Positions 43,550 to 51,977 of a stretch of 64,000 nt of DNA are shown here, piece by piece. Source of the DNA: UBA2589 sp038120095 (GTDB taxonomy: Bacteria > Gemmatimonadota > Gemmatimonadetes > Longimicrobiales > Gaopeijiaceae); contig JAYOKZ010000005.1 of the NCBI GenBank assembly GCA_038120095.1, forward strand, positions 47,282 to 111,281, in the 5' to 3' direction. Each line of letters begins with the position of its first letter. Position 1 is the stretch's first letter. Both the position numbers and the translations under genes were made by a program. The notes under the pieces were generated by a model. The model was not told the DNA's origin. It searched no databases and saw nothing but the letters and a program-made list of their open reading frames with translations.

Positions 43550-44086
43550 TCAGGCGTCACCCAACTCCTCGAGGGCGCGCTCCAACGTCCACTCGTGGAC
43601 GCAGGGAGGTGGCCAGTCGCCGAGGGAGGCCGCCGCGAGGATCGTCTGCGCCTCCTGCCACGCTCGCTCCGCCGTTGGAGCATCCAGAAGTCCGGTTTCT
43701 CGGGCTTCCTCGAACTCGTCTTCATCGAGGAGCACTACCTCGCCCGATGGTGTCTGCCATACGTCGAGGAAGAGATCCGTCGTGTGCCAGATGGGTCCGT
43801 CGATCACCGGAGGTGTCAGGATGTTCGCGTAGAGTCCGGTGAACGTGCGGTCGGCCCGATGAAATCGCCCGATGTCATGCCACACATCCGGGAAGGTGAA
43901 CCACAGTGCGAGGGACTCCCGTTCCAGCATGATCGCCCCGTCGTGGCGCATCGCGACCTCGACTTCGATCGGTTGCGACAGGGTAACGATCACGCCGTCG
44001 TCCTCGTGAACCAGCCTCTGGTCGTACACGCGGACTCGATCGGGCGGGCGCCGATAGTGAATGGCGACCCGTGGCGCGGAGCTCAT
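43550..44086 (-). CDS. DUF402-domain protein
   Basis: About 178 aa. The DUF402 core is visible as LWFTFPDVWHDIGRFHRADRTFTGLYANILTPP followed by DLFLDVWQTPSGEVVLLDEDEFEEA, with the aspartate and glutamate residues that bind metal in this nucleotide-hydrolase-like family (compare FAU-1/Ntdp-type proteins). The C-terminal helix is EWTLERALEELGDA. The ATG overlaps the stop of the upstream XdhC fragment (ATGA), so it is the last gene of a five-gene coupled series. Substrate unknown; a nucleotide or RNA-linked phosphoryl substrate is likely. Confidence 0.8.
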   Translation of the reverse strand: MSSAPRVAIHYRRPPDRVRVYDQRLVHEDDGVIVTLSQPIEVEVAMRHDGAIMLERESLALWFTFPDVWHDIGRFHRADRTFTGLYANILTPPVIDGPIWHTTDLFLDVWQTPSGEVVLLDEDEFEEARETGLLDAPTAERAWQEAQTILAAASLGDWPPPCVHEWTLERALEELGDA

Positions 44087-44463
44087 CGAGTTGCAGCGCC
44101 TTCCGGATCCGTCTCCGCCGTCGCTCCTGCAGTCGGGGGCGAGATGGCCTCGACAAAGATATCCATCACACCTCCGCAGACCGCGGGGCTCCACGTCGTG
44201 AAATCCTCGGTGAGGTCTACGCGGACGCGCTCGGCCACTCCACTCTCAATCACACGGTAGGCCGACTCTATGACCTCCGCCTCTCCGCAGCCTCCACCCA
44301 CCGTACCGGTCAGCCCGACGTCAGGATCAACGAGCATGCGGGCGCCGACCTTCCGTGGTGTCGAGCCTCTCGTGTCGACGATCGTCGCGAGCGCACAGGC
44401 GCGTCCGGCATCTCGGGCTGCAACAAGGGCGGCCGCCAGTGTCTTGTCGTCCTCGTGGGTCAT
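44083..44463 (-). CDS. XdhC/CoxI N-terminal-domain protein
   Basis: About 126 aa holding only the XdhC_CoxI domain: ALATIVDTRGSTPRKVGARMLV, GTVGGGCGEAEVI and VCGGVMDIFVE. The family matures molybdenum hydroxylases by inserting or sulfurating the Mo cofactor. In most bacteria this domain is fused to the Rossmann domain encoded by the preceding gene; here it is separate, with a 4-nt ATGA overlap. The ATG at 44463 is the only start compatible with the conserved N-terminus. No xanthine or CO dehydrogenase is in the window. Confidence 0.82.
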   Translation of the reverse strand: MTHEDDKTLAAALVAARDAGRACALATIVDTRGSTPRKVGARMLVDPDVGLTGTVGGGCGEAEVIESAYRVIESGVAERVRVDLTEDFTTWSPAVCGGVMDIFVEAISPPTAGATAETDPEGAATR

Positions 44464-45329
44464 GGCTCTTGATCCGGTCCGCCGAAGAAGCGCTCGGCAA
44501 CGCGTTCGACACTCCTCAAAGGTGCACCCGTTCCACCACGATCCAGCATGACGAGTTCTGCCGCAACGGAAACGGCGATCTCCTCCGGCGTCTCGGCGCC
44601 GATGTCGAGTCCGACCGGGGCGTGAATACGCTCCAGGGCAGCGCGCTGGAAACCATCCTCCAGGAGTTGGACATACGTCGCTCGTACCCGCCTGCGGCTG
44701 CCGATCATGCCGATGTAAGAAGGTCCCGGATCCACGCGGAGTGCGCGGATGAGACATTCGTAATCGTATTTGTGTCCTCGTGTGACCAGAAGCAGAAACG
44801 ACCGCTCGTGCAGCCTGACGTCAGCGAACGGATCCGAGAAGTCGGCACGGACGAGCCGGTGGGCATCGGGAAATCGCTCTCTCGTCGCAAACTCGGGCCG
44901 ATCGTCGAGGACCGTCACGCGATATCCGAGGAGGCTGCCCATGTGCGCGATGGGTTGGGCGACGTGGCCTGCACCGACGACGATGAGTTCCCGAAGGGCC
45001 CGGCGGACCTCCACGTACAACTCGACCGTCCCGCTCTTGGTCTCGAGCACTCGGATCCCGTCGCGTGCGCGCGAGTTGTCCAGGGCCGCGCCGAGTTGCT
45101 CGACCGCAAGGGCGTCCACGACCCGGTTTCGAAGAGAACCGTGGGTTTCGGTCCCGTGGACTGGGTGGCGAACGAGGACAACCCGAGCTCCGGCCGCCAC
45201 GACCACCGAGCCTGAGACGCCCACGACCGTGCCCGCTGCCGCACTCCCTCCATCGCTGGATGAACGCAGCAGGATTTCGGAGGCTTCGGAAGCTCCGAGC
45301 GCCGACACGCCGGCTTCGTCGGCGCTCAT
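44460..45329 (-). CDS. XdhC-family Rossmann-domain maturation protein
   Basis: About 289 aa. The first 110 residues are a degenerate XdhC_CoxI-like domain; the rest is the XdhC C-terminal fold, with NAD-binding-like VVGAGHVAQPIAHMGSLLGYRVTVLDD, RGHKYDYECLIRAL and YIGMIGSRRRV. It probably works with the next gene's product on Mo-cofactor maturation. ATG 45329 overlaps the stop of the MocA-like gene (ATGA). Confidence 0.84.
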   Translation of the reverse strand: MSADEAGVSALGASEASEILLRSSSDGGSAAAGTVVGVSGSVVVAAGARVVLVRHPVHGTETHGSLRNRVVDALAVEQLGAALDNSRARDGIRVLETKSGTVELYVEVRRALRELIVVGAGHVAQPIAHMGSLLGYRVTVLDDRPEFATRERFPDAHRLVRADFSDPFADVRLHERSFLLLVTRGHKYDYECLIRALRVDPGPSYIGMIGSRRRVRATYVQLLEDGFQRAALERIHAPVGLDIGAETPEEIAVSVAAELVMLDRGGTGAPLRSVERVAERFFGGPDQEP

Positions 45330-46054
45330 CGTGGTCGATCCTCCGTTGTGGTGGACGGCGGTTGATCGCGGTACGGTACGTGTCCGGATCGCACCGCGTC
45401 ATAGTCGGAGGGTGTGTCGATATCGGTCACGACCCGCGGATCCCGGACGACAGCGAGGGCAGCCCTGGTCAGATGCCTGAGTACGACGCGTCGAGCGCCA
45501 CCAACCAGCCCGGGATCGGTCAGTTCCGGGAACAGGGCCCGGGTGAACACCGCGGGGTGACCGCGCTTTTCGTGGCGAACACGGTCGATGAAGTATTCGT
45601 GCACAGGCAGCGCGAGCGGCGCCGACTCCGTTGCAATGCTTGAAAGCAGGTGTCGGACGATGGCGCCGTCCACGAGTGGGTAGTCGACAGGAAGCCACGC
45701 GATGGCGTCTACATCCTCGCTGAGCGTTCGGATGGCGAGACGCATCGAGGTGATGGGGCCTTCGCCCGGATCAGGATTCTCGATGATCGTCGCCCCGGTC
45801 GCTCGAGCCGCGGAGATGATCTTGGCATCGCCGGGTGGGACGACGACGATGACATCTTCACATCCGCCGTCGCGGAGTGCGTCGACCACCCGCTGGACGA
45901 ATGAGCGCCCATTCAAGTCCATGGTGGCTTTCGGTGTTCCCATCCGCCGGGAGGCCCCGGATGCTGGAACTACACCAACGGTTTTCAGCTCGATCTGCGT
46001 ATCTCGGGCCTCGTGGGAGGCGGCCGTCGTGGCCCGGCCGGACGCGAACGTCAC
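45326..46054 (-). CDS. MocA/MobA-like nucleotidyltransferase
   Basis: About 242 aa. The GT-A-like NTP-binding loop is PASGASRRMGTPKATMDLNG, with LPVDYPLVDG and PAVFTRALFPEL later, as in molybdopterin cytidylyltransferases. Together with the following XdhC genes it suggests cofactor preparation for a molybdenum hydroxylase (MCD-type). GTG 46054 overlaps the upstream gene's stop by 4 nt. A nucleotidyltransferase of other sugar or cofactor type remains possible. Confidence 0.82.
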   Translation of the reverse strand: MTFASGRATTAASHEARDTQIELKTVGVVPASGASRRMGTPKATMDLNGRSFVQRVVDALRDGGCEDVIVVVPPGDAKIISAARATGATIIENPDPGEGPITSMRLAIRTLSEDVDAIAWLPVDYPLVDGAIVRHLLSSIATESAPLALPVHEYFIDRVRHEKRGHPAVFTRALFPELTDPGLVGGARRVVLRHLTRAALAVVRDPRVVTDIDTPSDYDAVRSGHVPYRDQPPSTTTEDRPR

Positions 46055-48246
46055 CCTCGGTCGCCGGGGAAGGCGCCGTACAGGGTGCGGTCCGCGGACG
46101 CCAATTCGAGCAGGGTGGGAGCAGGAGTGAATCTCGGTCCGAGCTCATCGGCGAGCTGCTCCAGCCGATCGACGAGGCCACGGGGGTGGAGGGTATCGGC
46201 AAAGCGAAGCAATCCCCCTCGAAATGGGGGAAATCCTGTCCCCATGATCATCGCGAGGTCGACATCGGCCGCGGATGCCGCGATGCCATCGCCGAGGATT
46301 CGGACCGCTTCGTTGATCATCGCGAGGACCAGTCGTCTGCGAATGACGCGCTCTCCGGTTCCGTCGTCGAATGAACCGCCCGAGGTAGCTCCTGACCTCG
46401 GAACCGAAGGCAGTTCAGCATAGAGAGCGTGGTCAACGCCGGCCTCCCGGTCACCGTCGTAACGGTAGAAGCCTGCACCGCCCTTCTTTCCGAGTCGCCC
46501 GGTCCGCGCCAGCTCCACGAGGGCCGGCGCAGGCGTCAGTCGATCACCCAGGGCATGATGAAGCGAGGCGCCCGCATGCCCGGAGACATCGATCCCGACC
46601 TCATCGACCAGTCTCAGAGGACCCATCGGCATCCCGAAGTCCTTCGCGACCCGGTCGATGGTCTCGATCGATGCCCCGTCGGAAAGCAGGAATCCGGCTT
46701 CATTCAGGTACGGTCCGAGAATCCGGTTGACCAGGAAGCCGGGACCGTCGCCGACGACCACCGGGACCTTCCCGAGATCAAGCGACAGTCTGTAGATGGT
46801 CGCCACCGCCTCATCCGACGTTTCGGGTCCGCGGATCACCTCGACCAGGGGCATTCGGTGCACGGGGTTGAAGAAGTGCATTCCACAGAAGCGCTCCGGT
46901 CTGGTGAGCGCTGTGGCCATCTCCGCGACGGAAAGGGAAGAGGTGTTGGTGGCGACAATGGTGTCATGCGGCAGGAGACGCTCCACCTCGGTGAGCACCG
47001 CCTTCTTCACTTCCATCGATTCCACGACCGCCTCGATAACGACGTCGGAGCCGGTCAGTCCGTGGTAGTGGAGACCGCCGCCGATACGATCCATGGCCTG
47101 ATCTGCTTCTCGTCGGGTGATCCGGCGGCGTGCGACCCCCTTGTCGAAGAGCGACCGCGCGTGCCGGAGTCCCTTCGTGACCGACTCATGCTCGATATCC
47201 TTGAGCCAGGCTTCCACACCGTTCGCTGCCGCGAGTTGAGCGATGCCACCGCCCATCACGCCGGCCCCGACCACGCCAACCTTTCGCACGGGGTGGGGAG
47301 AGACCCGGGTAGCGGTGGGCAAGCCGGTCCCCTTACGAGATCGCTCTCGCATGTGGAAGATGTGCACCAGATTCTTGCACACCGGCCCCACCAGGAGGAC
47401 CGATGCCTCCTTCGCTTCGGCTTCGAGGCCCTCTTCGACAGACTTGCCGAGTGTTCGGCCCAGTACGTCGAGGATGGCAAGGGGGGCGGGGTACCGGCCA
47501 CCGGTTTGCGCGAGCACGCGCTTGCGGGCGGCCCGGAGCACGAGCGCCCGGCCTGGAGCTGTCCCGTCGAGGATTCGTTGAGCGATGGATCGACGTGGCA
47601 GACGCGGCGCTCCGGTGGCGCCGACGAGTCCGACGGAAAAGTCGCGGACCGCGTCGTGGAAGATCGCTTCTGGAACGACACGTGATGCCAGTCCAATCCG
47701 GCTCGCCCGGGCAGGTCGGACTTTTTTTCCGGTAAGCAGAAGGTCGAGTGCAGCCTGAAGGCCGATCAGGCGGGGCAGCCGCGTCGTCCCGCCCCAGGCC
47801 GGTAGAATGCCCAGCTGCACCTCGGGGAGGCTGAGCGTAGTACGAGGTGAGTCAGAGAGGATTCGGTAGTCGCACGCGAGGGCCATCTCCAACCCTCCTC
47901 CAACGCAGACCCCGTGGACTGCCGCGATGGTAGGGACGGGCAATGACGTGATGTCGGAAAAAATCTTCTGACCCATGCGAATCTGCGTTTCTGCCAGGGC
48001 TGGGTCTTCTGTACTTCCGATCACATCGATGTCGGCACCGGCGATGAACGAGTCCGGTTTGCCCCGAATCACGACCGCCCTGATCCGGGCCTGTCGCGCG
48101 GCGCTTCCAGCCTCCTCGATGACCCCGGCGAAGCGGGTCATGACGGTTTCGGAGAGGACGTTCATGGACCTGTTCGGGTCATCGAACGTGATCCAGCCGA
48201 TCGCATCGTCATCGATGTTGAAGGTCGGGCTGGGGCTGGCTGTCAT
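46051..48246 (-). CDS. fadJ: Bifunctional enoyl-CoA hydratase/3-hydroxyacyl-CoA dehydrogenase (FadJ/FadB-like)
   Basis: About 731 aa fatty-acid beta-oxidation enzyme. Residues about 10-200 are the crotonase domain (SFIAGADID oxyanion-hole region, ACDYRIL, LPEVQLGILPAWGGTTRLPRL). Residues about 320-500 are the 3HCDH NAD-binding domain (GVVGAGVMGGGIAQLAAANG, VIEAVVE, NTSSLSV, GMHFFNPVHRMPLVEVI), then C-terminal 3HCDH domains with VDEVGIDV and GTGFPPFRGG. ATG 48246 is chosen at the domain start; upstream GTG is possible. It is the first gene of five with 4-nt overlaps. The thiolase partner is not in the window. Confidence 0.93.
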   Translation of the reverse strand: MTASPSPTFNIDDDAIGWITFDDPNRSMNVLSETVMTRFAGVIEEAGSAARQARIRAVVIRGKPDSFIAGADIDVIGSTEDPALAETQIRMGQKIFSDITSLPVPTIAAVHGVCVGGGLEMALACDYRILSDSPRTTLSLPEVQLGILPAWGGTTRLPRLIGLQAALDLLLTGKKVRPARASRIGLASRVVPEAIFHDAVRDFSVGLVGATGAPRLPRRSIAQRILDGTAPGRALVLRAARKRVLAQTGGRYPAPLAILDVLGRTLGKSVEEGLEAEAKEASVLLVGPVCKNLVHIFHMRERSRKGTGLPTATRVSPHPVRKVGVVGAGVMGGGIAQLAAANGVEAWLKDIEHESVTKGLRHARSLFDKGVARRRITRREADQAMDRIGGGLHYHGLTGSDVVIEAVVESMEVKKAVLTEVERLLPHDTIVATNTSSLSVAEMATALTRPERFCGMHFFNPVHRMPLVEVIRGPETSDEAVATIYRLSLDLGKVPVVVGDGPGFLVNRILGPYLNEAGFLLSDGASIETIDRVAKDFGMPMGPLRLVDEVGIDVSGHAGASLHHALGDRLTPAPALVELARTGRLGKKGGAGFYRYDGDREAGVDHALYAELPSVPRSGATSGGSFDDGTGERVIRRRLVLAMINEAVRILGDGIAASAADVDLAMIMGTGFPPFRGGLLRFADTLHPRGLVDRLEQLADELGPRFTPAPTLLELASADRTLYGAFPGDRG

Positions 48247-48331
48247 GTCGGCAGGGGAAAGTCGTCCGAGAGCGGGCTGACCGTACCCGGTACGGGCCGT
48301 CACAGGTGTCGAAGGATACCGAACAGGTGAG

Positions 48332-48371
48332 CAAAAGAAAGCCGCCCGGGCGCGGTGAGCGTCCGGGCGGC
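48332..48371 (-). terminator. Intrinsic terminator
   Basis: A 13-bp GC-rich stem (48341-48353 with 48359-48371, one G-T wobble) with the 5-nt loop GGTGA. On the minus strand it is followed at once by TTTCTTTT (48340-48333), a classic rho-independent terminator. It lies downstream of the lipoprotein gene at 48400 and upstream of fadJ, so it should end that transcript. Confidence 0.85.
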
Positions 48372-48399
48372 TCGAAAAACGCCGTATCGCGGATTCCGC

Positions 48400-49179
48400 C
48401 TAGAGCTTCACACGCTCCTGAGCGTTCGAGCGAGTCAGCGAGACCGTCATCGGCTCACCGCCCTCGACCGTGATCGGGATGTTCCAGTAGAGCTCGGTGT
48501 ACGCCTGCTCGTAACGAGCATAAACCCAGTACTGACCGGGTTTCACCATCAGGCCGCCGCGGGCAATCCCGTTGGCATCCGTCGTATCCATCACCCAGTC
48601 CAGCCCCAGCGTGCGCTGCTTCGTGGTGAAGACCGTCCCCACATCGGCGAACGCGTCGTCGGCCCAGTTGTCCTGGAGAACCCGTACCGAGTCCGATGCG
48701 CGGATCGTTCCCTGCTGCAGCTCGTCGAAGGCGGCGAAGGTCCGCTCCTGTTCACGCTCGGCGGCAGAGAGCTGACTGTCCCAGTCATTGAACTCACGGA
48801 ACAGAACGACGTAGTCACCCGACCCACGGTTCAGCGTCTCCAGCACCTCACTGAGGGTCTGCAGCGTGTCACGGATCGTGGCCCACCGACGAGTAGCGGC
48901 ATCCCATTCCCCCTGGGCAGCCTGCACTTCGGCGCGCCGCTCCAGCAGTTCCGAAGGGATTTCGGGCTCGGGCGTGCCATACGCGGTGGTGATCGAGTCG
49001 AAGAGGGCGTCACGGTCGAACGGAATCAGCTGAACCTCTACGTCGGAGAGGAGCAGCTGCATCGTGCCCTCACCGTCGGGGTTCGGAACGTCGATCTCCA
49101 TCGTCACCACGACTTCGGCCGGGCCGCAGGCAGCTACCGCGAAGAGCAGGCTGAAGGCGAGTGGGAGGGTCCTTCTCAT
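48400..49179 (-). CDS. Hypothetical lipoprotein with helical middle region
   Basis: About 259 aa. The signal LAFSLLFAVAACG carries a lipobox. Early beta strands (VVVTMEIDVPN, LLLSDVEVQLIPFDRD) precede a helical stretch (ELLERRAEVQAAQGEWDAATRRW, LSEVLETLN), and the end has ITVEGGEPMTVSLTRSNAQERV. It may be a beta-sandwich with a coiled-coil, but no family is recognised. ATG 49179 has GGAGACAG upstream. A terminator follows it, so it is probably a single-gene unit. Confidence 0.78.
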   Translation of the reverse strand: MRRTLPLAFSLLFAVAACGPAEVVVTMEIDVPNPDGEGTMQLLLSDVEVQLIPFDRDALFDSITTAYGTPEPEIPSELLERRAEVQAAQGEWDAATRRWATIRDTLQTLSEVLETLNRGSGDYVVLFREFNDWDSQLSAAEREQERTFAAFDELQQGTIRASDSVRVLQDNWADDAFADVGTVFTTKQRTLGLDWVMDTTDANGIARGGLMVKPGQYWVYARYEQAYTELYWNIPITVEGGEPMTVSLTRSNAQERVKL

Positions 49180-49318
49180 GAAACTGTCTCCATCGAGCGT
49201 CAAAACGGGGATCCTGAAGCCTACGAAGTTAGTGGCCGCAAAATGGCGGATCAACCTTGCAACGGCTTGAGGGATCGCAGGGATCATCCCTCCGGGCCGC
49301 ACCGGACCCGGACTCTGA

Positions 49319-50251
49319 TCAATTCCGGATGTAGTCCGGCAGGATGAAGTTGGATGGGTCCTGCGCCACACCGTTCACCTTCACTTCGTAGTGGAGGTTC
49401 GGCGCGGTGGTGATGCCGGAGCTTCCAACCTGAGCGATGACCTGGCCACGAGTTACCTCGTCCCCCACCTGCGCGATCAGCTTGGAAGCGTGCCCATAGA
49501 GGGTCGTGAAGCCGAAACCGTGGTCGATTTCGACTGTCAGACCATAGCCGACGATCCAGCCCGAGCGCGTCACGCGCCCCTTCGCTGCGGCGGCGATGGG
49601 TGTCCCGGTGGGAGCCGACACATCGATTCCTTCATGGGGGAGCGGACGATTGTGGACGGGGTGCATTCGCGACTGGGAGAATCTGCTGCTGAGCCATCCG
49701 CGTGTCGGCAGGATGGATGGTGTCGACTCGAGCAACTCCCGGTGGTTCCGAACCGAGTCTGTCGCCTCGGCGAGGCTCTCGGAGAGGAGGCGCGCACGAC
49801 GCTCGAGTGCACTCAAGTCATATCCGATCGCATGGATCCGCTTCGTCGCGAGGGAATCGGTCGACCAGAGAGCCGATGATTCCGGCGTGCCGAGACCCGG
49901 ACCACCAACCCCTGCCTGCAGAACCTCCGGGTCGATGATTTCGAGACCGGCGAGATTACGAAAGCGCGCGTCGTTCTCGGCGACGCGATCCAGGGACTGC
50001 TCGAGGCCTGCGATTCGGGTCTGAAATTCGACCAGTTCCTGTTCCAGAGCCTGGTTTCTGGTCTCCAGGTTTCGTGCCTCGGTCCGGTTGAATGACCCCA
50101 GAGCAATCAGAGCAGAACTCGTCGCGACCATTGTGCACGCGACGGCAGCGGCGCCCCCCAGCCATCGTAGCGCTCGCGTCGAAATCGAGTACTGCTGGAC
50201 CGGGTCGTCCTGTCCTCGCATGACGAGGAAGGTCCACCTGTCTCCGGTCAT
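49319..50251 (-). CDS. M23-family (LytM-like) peptidase, possibly catalytically impaired
   Basis: About 310 aa, membrane-anchored by VACTMVATSSALIALGS, followed by a coiled-coil (RNQALEQELVEFQTRIAGLEQSL) and an M23 domain (about 200-305). Metal-ligand motifs are His206-Asp210 (PHEGID) and His254 (YGH). The C-terminal motif is NLH (Asn285, His287) where active enzymes have HxH, so the first histidine, thought to be catalytic, is Asn. It may act as an EnvC-like activator of amidases rather than a peptidase. The ATG at 50251 has AGGTGG upstream. Confidence 0.85.
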   Translation of the reverse strand: MTGDRWTFLVMRGQDDPVQQYSISTRALRWLGGAAAVACTMVATSSALIALGSFNRTEARNLETRNQALEQELVEFQTRIAGLEQSLDRVAENDARFRNLAGLEIIDPEVLQAGVGGPGLGTPESSALWSTDSLATKRIHAIGYDLSALERRARLLSESLAEATDSVRNHRELLESTPSILPTRGWLSSRFSQSRMHPVHNRPLPHEGIDVSAPTGTPIAAAAKGRVTRSGWIVGYGLTVEIDHGFGFTTLYGHASKLIAQVGDEVTRGQVIAQVGSSGITTAPNLHYEVKVNGVAQDPSNFILPDYIRN

Positions 50252-50414
50252 GAAACCACCTATCGTCCCAGGATCTTCGTTCCGAACTGCACCATGGGGG
50301 GACGGCGCTGAAGTTCTGCGCCAAGCCTTAAAAGCTACGCTGTACCAAAAACCACCGTCAACCGGGCGCCGACGGAGGGCCGGCCTGAACGGAGGCGGTG
50401 GCTGGAGTCCGAGA

Positions 50415-51977
50415 TCATGATCCGGCACTCGCCCACTCGGGGTCTGCTCGCGGAAAAAGAGGATCACCCGGCGTGACCGAGCGACCGGTCATCTCCAATG
50501 CCACGGCCTCGTCGAGCGTCGGTACGCGATCCAGTCCGAGTCGCTCCGCGAGCACGGCCATCGATCCCGGAGCGACCGGCTGAAACATGGCTGCCAGGAC
50601 GACCAGGACATGAGCGAGCGTCGAAAGCGTGTCTTCCAGGTCGTCAGCCTGAGCGGGGTCCTTCGCCTGGGCCCACGGTTGACGCTCTTCCACGTACACG
50701 TTCGCGGCCCGTGCGAGGTCCATGGCCGAGGCGAATGCTTCGTGCACACGGAGGCGTGCGATAGACGCCCGGGCCCCCGACAGCGCAGAGAAGATTTCCG
50801 ACTCGAGTCCCGCGGAAGAGCCGTTTGGCACCACGCCACCCCGGTATTTCGCAATCATCGAGATCACGCGGCTGGCCAGGTTTCCAAGAACGTTGGCGAG
50901 TTCATCGTAGCGGGTCAGGAATCGTTCGGGGGTGTAGGACGCATCACCTCCGGTCGGCATCTCTCGCATCAGATACCATCGGACGGCGTCGGTTCCGAAC
51001 GTCGCTCGCAGGGCGAGCGGATCCACCACGTTTCCGAGTGACTTGGACATTTTCGTGTCACCGACGACCCACCAGCCATGGGCGAGGATCTGCTTCGGGA
51101 CCGGCAGACCCACGCCCATCAGGAGCGTAGGCCAGTACACCGAATGCGTCGTGAGAATGTCCTTGCCGACGAGATGCATGTCGGCAGGCCACCACGAATC
51201 CGTCACGTCGTCGAAGCCCTGTTCGCCTGCGGGGCGGGACGGATCGATCGCACCTGACGCCGTGAGGTAATTGATCAGTGCGTCGACCCAAACATACGCG
51301 ACGTGATCCGGGTCGAACGGCAGATCGATCCCCCAGGTGAGCCGGGTCTTTGGACGCGAGATGGACAGATCCCCCAGGGGCTGCCGAAGGAAACCGAGGA
51401 TTTCGTTCCTCCTGACCTCCGGAACGATCCACTCCGGATTCTCCTCGATCTGTCGGATCAGTTCGTCCTGCCACTGGCTCATCTTGAAGAAATAGTTCTT
51501 CTCCTCGACGTAGGTCACCTCACGACCGCAGATCTGACAACGGCGGTCGTCACCGATGTCCTTCTCGGTCCAGTAGCGCTCATCGGAGACGCAGTACCAG
51601 CCCGAATACGTGCCCTCGTAGATCTGATCGCGATCCCAGAGACGCTGGAGGAAAGCGGTGACGACCGCCTTGTGGTCGTGCTCGGTCGTGCGGATGAAGC
51701 GGTCGTGGGAAATTCCGAGTGTGGTCCACGCGTCTTCGAAACGTTCGGCCATCAGGTCGCACAGCGCGATCGGGTCGACGCCCCGCTTCTCTGCTTCATC
51801 CTGAATCTTCTGGCCGTGCTCGTCCGTTCCTGTCAGAAACAGGACATCCCGGCCGTCCTGACGATGAAAGCGTGCGAGTACGTCCGTGAGGATCGTCGTG
51901 TACGCATGGCCGATGTGCGGCTCGCCGGACGCGTAATAGATCGGGGTCGTGAGGAACCGACGATCCACCTCGCTCAT
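50415..51977 (-). CDS. metG: Methionyl-tRNA synthetase
   Basis: Charges tRNA-Met, about 520 aa. Class I motifs are PHIGHAYT and KMSKSLGN. The zinc-binding insert has YCVSDERYWTEKDI followed by CQICGREV, giving three cysteines with Asp in the second position of the first pair. The anticodon domain is at the C-terminus (RRAYVEERQPWAQAKD region) and there is no C-terminal tRNA-binding EMAPII-like extension. ATG 51977 overlaps the ricT stop by 4 nt. Confidence 0.96.
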   Translation of the reverse strand: MSEVDRRFLTTPIYYASGEPHIGHAYTTILTDVLARFHRQDGRDVLFLTGTDEHGQKIQDEAEKRGVDPIALCDLMAERFEDAWTTLGISHDRFIRTTEHDHKAVVTAFLQRLWDRDQIYEGTYSGWYCVSDERYWTEKDIGDDRRCQICGREVTYVEEKNYFFKMSQWQDELIRQIEENPEWIVPEVRRNEILGFLRQPLGDLSISRPKTRLTWGIDLPFDPDHVAYVWVDALINYLTASGAIDPSRPAGEQGFDDVTDSWWPADMHLVGKDILTTHSVYWPTLLMGVGLPVPKQILAHGWWVVGDTKMSKSLGNVVDPLALRATFGTDAVRWYLMREMPTGGDASYTPERFLTRYDELANVLGNLASRVISMIAKYRGGVVPNGSSAGLESEIFSALSGARASIARLRVHEAFASAMDLARAANVYVEERQPWAQAKDPAQADDLEDTLSTLAHVLVVLAAMFQPVAPGSMAVLAERLGLDRVPTLDEAVALEMTGRSVTPGDPLFPRADPEWASAGS

